In this document: in pieces, positions 55,899-63,459 of the stretch | Layout of the letters: each line of letters opens with the position of its first letter | Position numbering within the stretch: position 1 is the stretch's first letter | Source of the DNA: Micromonospora pattaloongensis | GTDB lineage: Bacteria; Actinomycetota; Actinomycetes; Mycobacteriales; Micromonosporaceae | Reading direction: 5' to 3' | Assembly (NCBI RefSeq): GCF_900107255.1 | Contig: NZ_FNPH01000003.1 | Coordinates: 496,001 to 560,000, forward strand | Length of the DNA stretch: 64,000 nucleotides | Notes under the pieces: generated by a model | Told to the model about the DNA's origin: nothing | Database searches by the model: none | Seen by the model: the letters and a program-made list of their open reading frames with translations, nothing else | Translations under genes and position numbers: made by a program

Positions 55899-56293
55899 GC
55901 CGCTACCTTCCACACGTGCCGAACGGCTGGCGCCGTTTTCAGAGCGAGGGCCGGGCTGCTCCCTGAGGGGCCCGTGGCCCGGCCGCCGTGACAACCGGTT
56001 TGGGGGGCTTGGGAACCGGACTTCGGATCGTAGCTGCGACGTCTCACTGACAAGATCAGCTCAACGGTGCCGGTCACCTGTCCGTTCATCTCCGCAGCCA
56101 AGGTCAGGACGTCGCCCTCGGCACGCAGCTCGTCCTCACGGGCCATCGCCGCCACCGACTGCTCCCGGCCGCGCGGCTCGGTGCCGAGCATCCAGCGACA
56201 CACGTCCGGCCGGCGCTGATACGCGTGCACGTAGTCAAGCTCGTCCATCGCAACCGGCCGGAGGATGAGCCGGCGCGTGCGGGTCGGGTTGAA
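55895..56293 (-). pseudogene. Truncated GNAT acetyltransferase remnant
   Basis: The frame reads [20 protein letters not shown] then [20 protein letters not shown], a clear GNAT N-terminus, but the coding similarity runs upstream past the only ATG (56248) with no start before a TGA at 56330-56332. After [10 protein letters not shown] the sequence leaves the GNAT pattern and turns into low-complexity sequence to the stop at 55895. So both ends are lost: the acetyl-CoA-binding motif (Q/RxxGxG/A) is missing. It is inactive as an acetyltransferase. Confidence 0.75.
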
Positions 56294-56401
56294 CGCGGGC
56301 CGGAGCGTACGGGGTCCCCGCAGTTCTTCTCACGGACCGCCCGCGCCTGCCGACAGACGATCGAGTTCTTTCGAGCGTTGTCCGCGGACAGGAACAGGTA
56401 C

Positions 56402-57976
56402 ATGAACAAGAACCCGCTGCGTGGGAGCATCCAGGCTCGCCTGATCACCGCGTTTCTCGTCGTTGCCGCACTGTTGGTCGCGGTCGGCCTGCTCAACACG
56501 CTGCAGCAGCGCGACCTCAAGGACCGCGCGACGGCGATGGCGCAGCGGGACGTGACGCCGCTGGCCGATCTTCGTGCGACGCAGGCACTGATGTACGACT
56601 TCTCCGTGACGGACCTGGTGCGCGAGGTCGTGCCGGACCCGCAGGCGAAGAAGTTCTACACGGACCGGGCACAGCAGTTGGTCGCCGGCGTCGAACCGGC
56701 GCTGCAGAAGCTGCGCGCCGACGCGCCGGCCGAGCTGAAGCCGCAGGTCGACCGGCTGGTCGAGACGTGGCGCACGTTCCTGTCCTCCCACGAGCAGCGT
56801 GCGGCCAACACCGACCCGGCCAAGGCGAAGGAACTGAACGACACGACCACCAAGCTCTACACCAAGGTTAACGAGGAAATCGCCGCGCTGAGCGCCACGC
56901 TGGTGCAGGACAGCACGCAGCAGCGCGCCGCGATGGAGGACCTGTACGGGACGTCGCGCAACCGCACGATCGTGCTCGTCGCGGTCGGCGTACTGCTGGC
57001 CGTCGCACTCGGGGTGCTGGTCGCCCGCAGCGTCCGCCGGCCGGTGGCCGCGATGGTCGACAGCCTGGAGCGGCTCGCGGAGGGCGACCTGACGCACGAG
57101 GTCGACGTGCGCTCCGACGACGAGATCGGTCGGATGGGACACGCGCTGCGGCGAGCGCTGGACAACGTACGCGAGACCGTGGCCGCAGTCGCCGGTTCGG
57201 CGTCGATGCTGTCGTCGTCGGCCAGCACCCTGTCGGCCGCCAGCCGCGAGATGAGCGGTGCGGCGCAGTCGACGTCGGAGCGGGCGGTGCGGGTGTCGTC
57301 GGCCGCGGACGCCGTGCTGGGCAACGTGCAGACGGTGGCGAGCAGCAGCGACCAGATGTCGGCCTCCATCCGGGAGATCGCGCGGAACGCCGGAGAGGCG
57401 GCCCGGGTGGGCGCGGAGGCGGCGGCAGCCGCCGAATCCACGAACGAGACGATCGCCCGGCTCGGGGAGTCGTCCGCCGAGATCGGCAACGTCGTCAAGG
57501 TCATCACGTCGATCGCTGAGCAGACGAACCTGCTGGCGCTGAACGCCACCATCGAGGCGGCGCGCGCCGGGGATGCCGGCAAGGGCTTCGCGGTCGTCGC
57601 CAGCGAGGTGAAGGACCTCGCCCAGGAGACCGCCAAGGCCACCGAGGACATCTCCCGGCGGGTGGAGAAGATCCAGATGGACAGCGAGGGCGCGGTCGGG
57701 GCGATCGCCGCGATCAGCCAGGTGATCAGCCGGATCAACGAGTTCCAGACGACGATCGCGTCGGCGGTCGAGGAGCAGGCCGCCACCTCCGCGGAGATGA
57801 CCCGCAACGTGGCCGCCGCGGCGGATGGCAGCGGCGACATCACGAAGGGAATCGCCGAGGTGGCCGACGCGACCCGGTCGACCAACGCCGGCGTCACCGA
57901 GACCGAGCACGCCGCCGGACAGCTGGCCGAGCTCAGCGCGGAGTTGGAGCGGCTGGTCGCCCGGTTCCGGTACTGA
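56402..57976 (+). CDS. Methyl-accepting chemotaxis protein
   Basis: 524 residues. TM1 about 12-33 ([20 protein letters not shown]). A helical sensor of about 35-190, in the four-helix-bundle style, is followed by TM2 about 191-212, HAMP about 213-265 and a long MCP signalling domain. Its hairpin tip [15 protein letters not shown] is conserved and contacts CheA/CheW. ATG 56402 begins [11 protein letters not shown]. No che or flagellar gene is in the window, so its signalling partners must lie elsewhere. A near-identical 3' fragment is at 60814-61012. Confidence 0.95.
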   Translation: MNKNPLRGSIQARLITAFLVVAALLVAVGLLNTLQQRDLKDRATAMAQRDVTPLADLRATQALMYDFSVTDLVREVVPDPQAKKFYTDRAQQLVAGVEPALQKLRADAPAELKPQVDRLVETWRTFLSSHEQRAANTDPAKAKELNDTTTKLYTKVNEEIAALSATLVQDSTQQRAAMEDLYGTSRNRTIVLVAVGVLLAVALGVLVARSVRRPVAAMVDSLERLAEGDLTHEVDVRSDDEIGRMGHALRRALDNVRETVAAVAGSASMLSSSASTLSAASREMSGAAQSTSERAVRVSSAADAVLGNVQTVASSSDQMSASIREIARNAGEAARVGAEAAAAAESTNETIARLGESSAEIGNVVKVITSIAEQTNLLALNATIEAARAGDAGKGFAVVASEVKDLAQETAKATEDISRRVEKIQMDSEGAVGAIAAISQVISRINEFQTTIASAVEEQAATSAEMTRNVAAAADGSGDITKGIAEVADATRSTNAGVTETEHAAGQLAELSAELERLVARFRY

Positions 57977-57984
57977 CGCCTCCG

Positions 57985-58197
57985 CTACGTCGTACTCGCC
58001 GGCGGCGGCGCCGGCGAGTACGACGGGCCCGCGCCGCCCGGCAGAAAGAGATCGTGTACGACGAGCTGCGCGAACGCTTCGGCTCGCGGCCGGCACTTGC
58101 GCACCCCGCACACGAGGCAGATCCCGTTACGCGTCCGGTGCTCCGCGACCACCTGCCACCAGTCGGCGATGAGCTTCTCCGGAATCTGGTCGCTCAT
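57985..58197 (-). CDS. Small Cys-containing hypothetical protein
   Basis: 70 residues. Core: MSDQIPEKLIADWWQVVAEH followed by CLVCGVRKC, a CxxCxxxxC cluster that could bind metal, and LVVHDLFLPGG. The end (SYSPAPPPASTT) is encoded by the 16-bp hairpin that follows the chemoreceptor gene. ATG 58197 was chosen; GGAGGTGACG lies 14-18 bases upstream, so the start is not certain. It is third in a minus-strand operon behind the 86- and 29-aa reading frames. Function unknown. Confidence 0.65.
   Translation of the reverse strand: MSDQIPEKLIADWWQVVAEHRTRNGICLVCGVRKCRPRAEAFAQLVVHDLFLPGGAGPSYSPAPPPASTT
57988..58025. terminator. Perfect 16-bp hairpin after the chemoreceptor gene
   Basis: CGTCGTACTCGCCGGC pairs with 58010-58025 over a 6-base loop. 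It starts 11 bases after the chemoreceptor stop and lies inside the 3' end of the opposing small gene. Confidence 0.85.
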
Positions 58198-58208
58198 TCC
58201 GGCAGTCG

Positions 58209-58298
58209 TCACCTCCAACACCGGCTCGCCGCGACCACCACGACGATCGCGACGAGAAGCGCGCCGGGCCATCCGGTGTCCCGCAGCCGGCGGATCAC
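58209..58298 (-). CDS. 29-residue single-helix membrane microprotein
   Basis: GTG 58298 overlaps the stop of the 86-aa gene as GTGA, then reads a short basic N-terminus (RRLRDTGWPG), a hydrophobic helix (ALLVAIVVVVAAS) and a basic end (RCWR). Eleven bases separate it from the 70-aa gene. Too short for homology by eye; support is coupling, composition and position in the operon. Confidence 0.45.
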   Translation of the reverse strand: MIRRLRDTGWPGALLVAIVVVVAASRCWR

Positions 58299-58555
58299 GA
58301 CGGGGCGGCGGGGCGCTGGCGGATGCCGTAGAGCTGGCGCATCCCCATCGTGATCAGCGGGGCGTTCGACACCATCACGGTCGGCGCGTTCCAGTCCGGC
58401 TGCTCGGCGAGGTGGAGCTCCGGGTGCCGGCCAACCTGCTCAGCCGGGGCGGCGCCGGGGGCGTAGGCCCCGCGCCGCGAGACGTACGCCGTCGCCGGAC
58501 CGATCGGGTCGTCGAGACGCGCCTGGCGTCGCATGAACCACTTCCACCGTGGCAT
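58295..58555 (-). CDS. Hypothetical protein, first gene of the small operon
   Basis: 86 residues, basic N-terminus (MPRWKWFMRRQARLDD), then GPATAYVSRRGAYAPG and a C-terminal NAPLITMGMRQLYGIRQRP. No membrane segment or known motif. ATG 58555 has GGAGG 7 bases upstream. A candidate promoter with operator-like direct repeats lies about 195-225 bases upstream (58751-58780). I do not recognise a family. Confidence 0.65.
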   Translation of the reverse strand: MPRWKWFMRRQARLDDPIGPATAYVSRRGAYAPGAAPAEQVGRHPELHLAEQPDWNAPTVMVSNAPLITMGMRQLYGIRQRPAAPS

Positions 58556-58750
58556 AAGGGGCCTCCGTCGGGAGGTGCGGCGGCACCGTCATGGGGGAAT
58601 CGCGGGCCGCCGCACCGGTCTGGGGGTGGCTTGACCTGCGGTGCAGGGGTGGGACAGGCCGGCGCGAGTCGCGGTCCCTCACGTCCCGCACCGGCCCGGT
58701 GCTCGACGGCCGGCCCCGAGCGCCAACCCAGGAGCCGAACCGTCACCTGG

Positions 58751-58780
58751 AGGGTAGGTGCAACTGGTGAAACTGGTCAA
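58751..58780 (-). promoter_or_regulatory. Candidate promoter with operator-like repeats for the 86-aa operon
   Basis: On the minus strand TTGACC (58780-58775) and TACCCT (58756-58751) are 18 bases apart. The spacer holds two direct repeats, ACCAGTTTC and ACCAGTTGC. It is divergent from the first GntR gene and fits a GntR operator. Confidence 0.5.
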
Positions 58781-58830
58781 CGGGTCACTGCGCGTGCTCA
58801 AATCGGCGAGCCAACCCAGGAGCCGACCCG

Positions 58831-59076
58831 ATGCCGCGCCACCTCACTTACCGCGAAATCGCCGACGATCTCGCCGAACGGATCTCTGTCGGCGACTACG
58901 CGCCAGAGTCGAAGCTGCCCTCATACACCGAGCTAGGCCGCCTGTACGACGTCTCCTACGCGACCATTCACCGCGCCGTGCGCATCCTGCGCGAGCGGGG
59001 CATCGTGTACGGCGAGTCCGGGCGCGGCGTGTTCGTGTCGGAGGCAGAAAGTAAGGGGTCAACGGCGACGAGCTGA
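58831..59076 (+). CDS. Mini GntR-family regulator (DNA-binding domain only), copy 1
   Basis: 81 residues. The GntR winged HTH fills the protein: LTYREIADDLAERISVGDYA, SKLPSYTELGRLYDVSYATI, HRAVRILRERGIVYGESGRG. No effector-binding domain follows, unlike FadR or HutC proteins of about 240 residues. ATG 58831 lies just after the leader motif. Its likely target is the divergent promoter 58751-58780 (inference). It is a tandem paralogue of the next gene. Confidence 0.9.
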   Translation: MPRHLTYREIADDLAERISVGDYAPESKLPSYTELGRLYDVSYATIHRAVRILRERGIVYGESGRGVFVSEAESKGSTATS

Positions 59077-59234
59077 CTACGCAGCGCGCTAGTCGGTGCA
59101 GTATCCACGGCAACAGGCAAACCGGCCACAGGGAGACATTCGGGTCTAACGCCCGTATCATGCCCGGGCCTACGGGGCTGTTGAGCGCCGATCGCGGTGC
59201 GTGATCTCATCGGGGCGCCAACCCAGGAGAAGCA

Positions 59235-59459
59235 GTGCCCCAACGAATGACCTACGAGCAGATCGCCGATGATCTCGCGGCTCGGATCGAGTCCGGCGAG
59301 TATGCAGCCGGCGCCCAACTGCCCTCGTATCCGCAGCTAGCAACGCTGTACAGCGTTTCCTATGCGACCGCACAGCGGGCGATCGGTGTCCTCCGGATCC
59401 GCGGCCTGGTGGTGGGCTTCCCCAGGCGCGGGGTGTTCGTGCGGGAGCCGGACGAGTAA
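59235..59459 (+). CDS. Mini GntR-family regulator (DNA-binding domain only), copy 2
   Basis: 74 residues, closely similar to copy 1: MTYEQIADDLAARIESGEYA, AQLPSYPQLATLYSVSYATA, QRAIGVLRIRGLVVGFPRRG. GTG 59235 follows the same leader motif. The sequence downstream of each copy is also similar (GTCG..GCA.TAT.CACG.CAAC at about 59090 and 59498), so the whole unit of some 320 bases was duplicated. Recognition-helix differences suggest partly different targets. Confidence 0.9.
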   Translation: MPQRMTYEQIADDLAARIESGEYAAGAQLPSYPQLATLYSVSYATAQRAIGVLRIRGLVVGFPRRGVFVREPDE

Positions 59460-60261
59460 CAGGCGCGCTGAACTGCGGCGATTACGGGGCGGGTTTGTCG
59501 ACGCACTATTCACGACAACGGGCAAAGTGGCCACATCGAGAACACGCGGACGCAACTGGGGTGCGTTCGGCCGAGTAAGCGAATCTGCCGATGGACAAAC
59601 GCTCCCGGAGGGTATGCGGCATACCAGCGCCCCTCGCCCACCTCCAGCGAGGAACGCCTCGCCTTGCGCGCAGTCGCCGACGTGGCCGGGACGCCGCAGG
59701 GATCACTGGACACGGAGTTTCCGAGCTGGCAGACGGCCGCTGGGCGCAGTGGTCCATGAATAGGCGACACGGCCTGGGATGAGGGACTTTCGCGTCAACT
59801 AAGGATGTGCTGCGATGTGTCTCGCTTACAAGTTCTGCGCGCCCCGCCCGGCGGCGTCCGTACAGGTCAGTTACCTCGGACCATTCATCCGCACGCCGCT
59901 TGCGACGGGTGTTCTCGTCCGGCTTCGTTGCTGTCAGCGTTGCTGTCTCGACCTCTTCCGTGGCAACGCGGGTATTGGGCCTCGTCTGGCGTCACCTGAT
60001 GTCCCGCCGCGCTTCCTGGTACAGCTCGCGAGACGTCCGCCGCCACCGTCTAACAACGACTGCTGTTACCTTCGCTGACTTCTTGCTTACTCGGTCATGC
60101 CGCCGCGCCCACTACGGCCACTTGACGTCAATGACCACGGCGCTAATACGTACGTAGCGTGTCGCCCGGTCGATGCCGGGTCGTCCGTCTGGCGGGTCTC
60201 GCCTCCGTAGTTGTTCAGCTACCGTCAGCCGTACTTGACCGCCCCGAGAGGATCACCCAGC
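59460..60261. other. Long stretch without a convincing gene
   Basis: About 800 bases with lower GC than the neighbours and only short open frames with odd compositions. The first about 80 bases belong to the GntR duplication unit. The rest shows no recognisable gene, repeat or terminator. It looks like decayed or foreign DNA. Confidence 0.5.
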
Positions 60262-60507
60262 GTGGACACCGACCCCGGCGCATACCCGCAGCCGCAGCCG
60301 CCGTACCCGCCGCACTACGTGCAGCAGCCGTACCCGCCGTACGGGTACCTGCCCCCGCCACCGCCGCAGCATGTCGTCACAAAGACGTCGCTCAGCGGGT
60401 CGGCGCATGCAGTACACGGGGTGCTCACGGTGTGCACGGCCGGACTCTGGGCTCCGGTTTGGATCCTGCACGCGATCTTCGCGCAACGTCGGACGACGAC
60501 GCAGTGA
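60262..60507 (+). CDS. Small proline/tyrosine-rich membrane protein
   Basis: 81 residues. The N-terminal 40 are Pro/Tyr/Gln-rich (PGAYPQPQPPYPPHYVQQPY), followed by VVTKTSLSGSAHAVHGVLT and one hydrophobic segment (VLTVCTAGLWAPVWILHAIF). Similar small proteins with a CGLW-type membrane segment are common in actinobacteria and their phages; role unknown. GTG 60262 follows GAGAGGATC; an upstream ATG at 60211 is possible. Confidence 0.6.
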   Translation: MDTDPGAYPQPQPPYPPHYVQQPYPPYGYLPPPPPQHVVTKTSLSGSAHAVHGVLTVCTAGLWAPVWILHAIFAQRRTTTQ

Positions 60508-60796
60508 CCCAAACGCTCCCTTCCAACTTCCGCCCGGACAACGAGACGGAGTCGAGGTGCTCTTTCCCGACTCGGTAACGGCACGCTCGGGGTACGCGTT
60601 CGCCCCAGCGAGGTCGCGCCTACCTGACCGAAGGTCTCGGATCCTCTACCTCGACGGCGCCTGGCGCGACCACGAGCGCTGGACGATCACGTCGGACATA
60701 CTGAGCCGCTCCTAGTCGAGCGTCGGAGTCCCGGCTCATCCCCCACCCGACGTCCGGCCCGATCGGTGCGGTGTGCGCAGTACCGCCTCCCGCGCG

Positions 60797-61012
60797 GGTT
60801 CTCGCGGACCGCCCGCCACCTCCGCGGAGATGACCCGCAACGTGGTGGCCGCCGCAGATGGCAGCGGCGACATCACGAAGGGAATCGCCGAGGTGGCCGA
60901 CGCGACCCGGTCGACCAACGCCGGCGTCACCGAGACCGAGCACGCCGCCGGACAGCTGGCCGAGCTCAGCGCGGAGTTGGAGCGGCTGGTCGCCCGGTTT
61001 CCGGTACTGACG
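60797..61012 (+). pseudogene. Internally deleted copy of the chemoreceptor gene
   Basis: 60814-61012 matches 57781-57978 (the end of the intact chemoreceptor gene) with four mismatches and one inserted base over about 199 bases. Just before it, 60799-60816 matches 56327-56344, the 5' leader of that gene, at 17 of 18 positions. The two parts join at a CCGC-type microhomology, so about 1.4 kb has been lost. The extra T near the end shifts the frame. Non-functional. Confidence 0.88.
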
Positions 61013-61075
61013 AGCACCTGGGTGACACATCCGGTTAGACGATCTTGCTCGGGTCGGCCGTCTAAGGTCAGATCG

Positions 61076-61771
61076 ATGAAGCTAGCCGAGATTCGCTGTT
61101 ATCCGATCAAGTCACTGCTCGGTGAGCAGCTCACAACAGCCGAGGTCGACCAGCGAGGACTAGTTGGTGATCGCTTGTGGGCTGTGCGTGACACGGACGG
61201 GAAGTTGGGCAGCGGGAAGAACACTCGTCGCTTCCGGCGGATGCCCGGCCTGTTCACGCTCCGCGGACATTCTGGCGATCCGGTGCCGGTCGTCGAGCTG
61301 CCAGACGGAAGCCGCTTCGCTGCGGACAAGCCCGCGGGGCATGGGGCAGTCAGCGAGGTGCTCGGCCGTCGCGTGACGATCGAGCGCGAAGCGGAGGTTA
61401 TGCACCATGACGAGGGCCCGGTAAGTCTCATCACCACCGCCGCCCTGCGGCGACTCCATGACCTAGTAGGGGAGCCGGTCGACCCAGTGCGCTTCCGGGC
61501 GAATCTGCTCGTCGACGTACCGGGCAGGGACTTCCCAGAGGATGGCTGGCTCGGGCGAGCCGTTCGCATCGGTTCCGAGGTTGTGTTGCGACCACGCCGG
61601 CGGCTTACCCGATGCGTCATGATCGACCTTGCGCAGGAGGACGCTCCACAGCAGGGACACCTCTTGCGGACCGTTGCCGAGCACCACGACATGACGTTCG
61701 GCGTCTGGGCGACAGTCGAACGCCCTGGTCGTATCCGGCTGCAGGACGCGGTCGAAGTCGTCCCGGCCTGA
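61076..61771 (+). CDS. MOSC-domain protein
   Basis: 231 residues. An N-terminal MOSC_N beta-barrel (KLAEIRCYPIKSLLGEQL, DRLWAVRDTDGKL) is followed by a MOSC domain (FRANLLVDVPGRDFPEDGWL, IGSEVVLRPRRRLTRCVMID with the conserved Cys). This is the layout of mARC/YcbX-like molybdenum-cofactor enzymes that reduce N-hydroxylated compounds. ATG 61076 (MKLAEIRC). It stands alone next to the chemoreceptor remnant. The conserved Cys is present; partners are not in the window. Confidence 0.9.
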   Translation: MKLAEIRCYPIKSLLGEQLTTAEVDQRGLVGDRLWAVRDTDGKLGSGKNTRRFRRMPGLFTLRGHSGDPVPVVELPDGSRFAADKPAGHGAVSEVLGRRVTIEREAEVMHHDEGPVSLITTAALRRLHDLVGEPVDPVRFRANLLVDVPGRDFPEDGWLGRAVRIGSEVVLRPRRRLTRCVMIDLAQEDAPQQGHLLRTVAEHHDMTFGVWATVERPGRIRLQDAVEVVPA

Positions 61772-61793
61772 GACCGCACCAAGCCCACCGGGT

Positions 61794-61843
61794 GTCACGC
61801 AGGTCCTGATACCGACTTGTCACGCAGGCCCGAGACCGGACAT
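61794..61843. repeat. Two tandem 25-base units
   Basis: Units at 61794-61818 and 61819-61843 share GTCACGCAGG, then CCTGATACC/CCGAGACC and GAC. They start 23 bases past the MOSC stop. Function unknown. Confidence 0.6.
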
Positions 61844-61872
61844 GCCGGCAGCCGGCCGCGTCCTGTCACGGG

Positions 61873-62411
61873 ACATGCTTGACACTCGCGTCCCACCAGA
61901 TGCTTAACATGATCGATACGTCGTTCGCCGTCCGCGTGGGTAGCCTCATCCGATGCAGACCTCGATGCGTGACCTGACCGACGACGACCGTGAGCTGGTC
62001 GAGTAGGCCCGACAAATTGTGGATGCAAACACGGACGGCGTGGACGGCGTCCACACCGTGGGCGCAGCGGTGCGGGGAGTCGATGAGGCATGTACGGCGG
62101 CATCAACCTGCACCACTTCACCGTGGCCCCTGCGCTGAACTGGTCGCACTTGGTCACGCCCGTGCCTCTGGGGCTCGCGAGCTGACGACAATCGTGGCGG
62201 TGGGCAACGTCGGCCGAGGTCCCGTCAGTCCCTGCGGGCGAGACCGCCAGGTGCTGTTCGACTACCACCCAGACATCAGGGTGATCCTGCCAACCTTGGC
62301 TGGCGCGAAGAGCGTGTGGATCCGCGACCTAATACCACTGGTCGCCCTGTGGACGCCGTAGGCATCTAGGTCAGCTGTCGAACATGCGGTGGACGCGAGT
62401 GTCAAGCATGT
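61873..62411. repeat. 21-bp inverted repeats flanking the deaminase remnant
   Basis: The 21 bases at 61873-61893 (core CTTGACACTCGCGTCC) recur exactly in inverted orientation at 62391-62411. They lie 60 bases before and 30 bases after the broken deaminase. Each contains TTGACA, so both could also be promoter elements. No transposase is between them. Confidence 0.85.
61953..62361 (+). pseudogene. Cytidine deaminase-like pseudogene
   Basis: From ATG 61953 the frame reads DLTDDDRELVE, then an in-frame TAG, then ARQIVDANTDGVDGVHTVGA. Two frame shifts follow, before MYGGINLHHFT and before GPCAELVALGHARASGAREL. The last part runs to a stop at 62361 and includes SPCGRDRQVLFDYHPDIRVI. The zinc-site motifs CAE and PCGRDRQ are those of cytidine/blasticidin-type deaminases. 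With one stop and two shifts it cannot make a full protein. Confidence 0.88.
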
Positions 62412-62751
62412 GGTGGGACTACGACAGCCGGCAGCCGGCCGGCAAGGCGAGGTCCTGCGCGTGGCCTGTCTCCAGCAGTGCGGCAGCGAGCTGCCTCATA
62501 GAACTGATGATTGCAATCGCTCCCGCTCCGGCCAAAGCATCGCCCTTCCTCGCCCTGTTTTGTTGCTCACCACGTGGAGGCGCCTCCCTGTAGACCTCGC
62601 TGCGCCGATCGCGTCGGCTGCTCCCGATGTCGGCTGGGCCGATTCGACTGCCACAACGCACTCGGCTACGGACCACAGACCGGCGACGACCTGGAGACGG
62701 CCTGCGATGCCGGCCGGAACGTGTTTTTGCAGCTCAGCAAGGCTCCGGGCG
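62412..62751. other. Gap without a recognisable gene
   Basis: 340 bases between the right inverted repeat and the SMR gene. GCCGGCAGCCGGCC here (from about 62428) also occurs at about 61851 in the same orientation. No frame looks like a known protein. Confidence 0.4.
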
Positions 62752-63006
62752 TTACTTCCAGCGGAAGTGGACGAAGAGGCGGCCGAAGTTCTTGGAGTCC
62801 TTCTCGACGCGGTGGTAGAGCTGCTTGACGTCCTTCTGGTCGAGGAAGCGCAGCACCCGCTTCTTGAGCTGGCCCGACCCCTTCCCCGGGATGATCTCCA
62901 CGAGCGTGGCCTTCTTCGCCACCGCCTCGTCCATGATCCCGCGCAGCGCGCGATCGATGTCGTGGCCCTTGTTGAAGATGTCGTGCAGGTCGAGCTTCAG
63001 CTTCAT
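62752..63006 (-). CDS. SMR-domain protein
   Basis: 84 residues, a stand-alone Smr (MutS2-related) domain: KLDLHDIFNKGHDIDRALRG with the DLH motif, and EIIPGKGSGQLKKRVLRFLD with the GxGxG-like motif. Smr domains nick or bind nucleic acids. Unlike MutS2, no ATPase part is present. ATG 63006 (MKLKLDLHD). It is followed upstream on the same strand by the TPR gene 49 bases away. Confidence 0.92.
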   Translation of the reverse strand: MKLKLDLHDIFNKGHDIDRALRGIMDEAVAKKATLVEIIPGKGSGQLKKRVLRFLDQKDVKQLYHRVEKDSKNFGRLFVHFRWK

Positions 63007-63055
63007 CGCGCGGCCAGCCGGTGATCACGTCCCATGACGGCCAATGGTAGGCCGC

Positions 63056-63427
63056 TCACCGGGGGCGACCACCGGTCCGCGCCTCGACGCGGCGCAGCGC
63101 CGCGCGGTAGTCGTCGTTGTCCGGACGCATCGCGGCCGCGATGCGCAGCGACCCCAGCGCCTCCTCCGGCCGCCCCTGCCGCTCCAACGTCCGACCCAGC
63201 ACGTGGTGGGCGTAGTGGTCGCTCGGATCGATCTCCAGCAGCGCCCGCAGCTGCTCCTCCGCGCGGACGAGCTGCGCGGAGGCGAAGTACGCCCGGGCGA
63301 GCAGCTGACGCACGGAGGCGTTCTCCGGCTCGGCCGCCACGATCGGTTCGAGCAGCCGGGCGGCCCCGCCCGGGTCGCCCGATTCGAAGAACATCGTCGC
63401 CCGCCGGTACTCCTCGAGAAGATCCAC
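63056..63427 (-). CDS. Tetratricopeptide-repeat protein
   Basis: About 123 residues, three TPR-like helix pairs: RRATMFFESGDPGGAARLLE; RQLLARAYFASAQLVRAEEQ; AHHVLGRTLERQGRPEEALG. Likely a soluble protein-protein adaptor. GTG 63427 is preferred over TTG 63430. It lies between the ROK-kinase and SMR genes, all on the minus strand, which suggests one transcription unit. Confidence 0.88.
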   Translation of the reverse strand: MDLLEEYRRATMFFESGDPGGAARLLEPIVAAEPENASVRQLLARAYFASAQLVRAEEQLRALLEIDPSDHYAHHVLGRTLERQGRPEEALGSLRIAAAMRPDNDDYRAALRRVEARTGGRPR

Positions 63428-63459
63428 CAACCCACCCTCTCATCAACCGTCGCCCCGTG

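Larger units (their letters stand above)
58722..59230 (+). repeat. Three copies of a GCCAACCCAGGAG leader motif
   Basis: GCCAACCCAGGAGCCGA occurs at 58722-58738 and 58810-58826, and GCCAACCCAGGAGA at 59217-59230. The last two end just before the starts of the two GntR genes and supply their Shine-Dalgarno (AGGAG). The first has no clear gene after it. Confidence 0.8.

Noticed and set aside
58375-58746. Minus-strand frame overlapping the 86-aa gene and its leader
   Set aside because: Pro/Arg-rich product, no Shine-Dalgarno, and it overlaps the better-supported gene in another frame.
58722-59230. CRISPR-like array in the GCCAACCCAGGAG repeats
   Set aside because: Only three copies with unequal spacing (88 and 407 bases), two of them acting as translation leaders.
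59815-60157. Short plus-strand frames in the long gap
   Set aside because: Three frames overlap with equally odd, Cys/Arg-rich products and no Shine-Dalgarno; none looks like a protein.
60371-60715. Plus-strand frame ending in GAWRDHERWTITSDILSRS
   Set aside because: The final 60 residues read somewhat like a real hypothetical protein, but the front half is antisense-like and no start supports it. At best it is a gene fragment.
57980-60813. Integrated plasmid or prophage between the chemoreceptor copies
   Set aside because: No integrase, replication gene, capsid gene or tRNA attachment site is present; the direct repeats come from the chemoreceptor gene itself.
62511-62828. Plus-strand frame before the SMR gene
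   Set aside because: No family resemblance and it overlaps the SMR gene in antisense.
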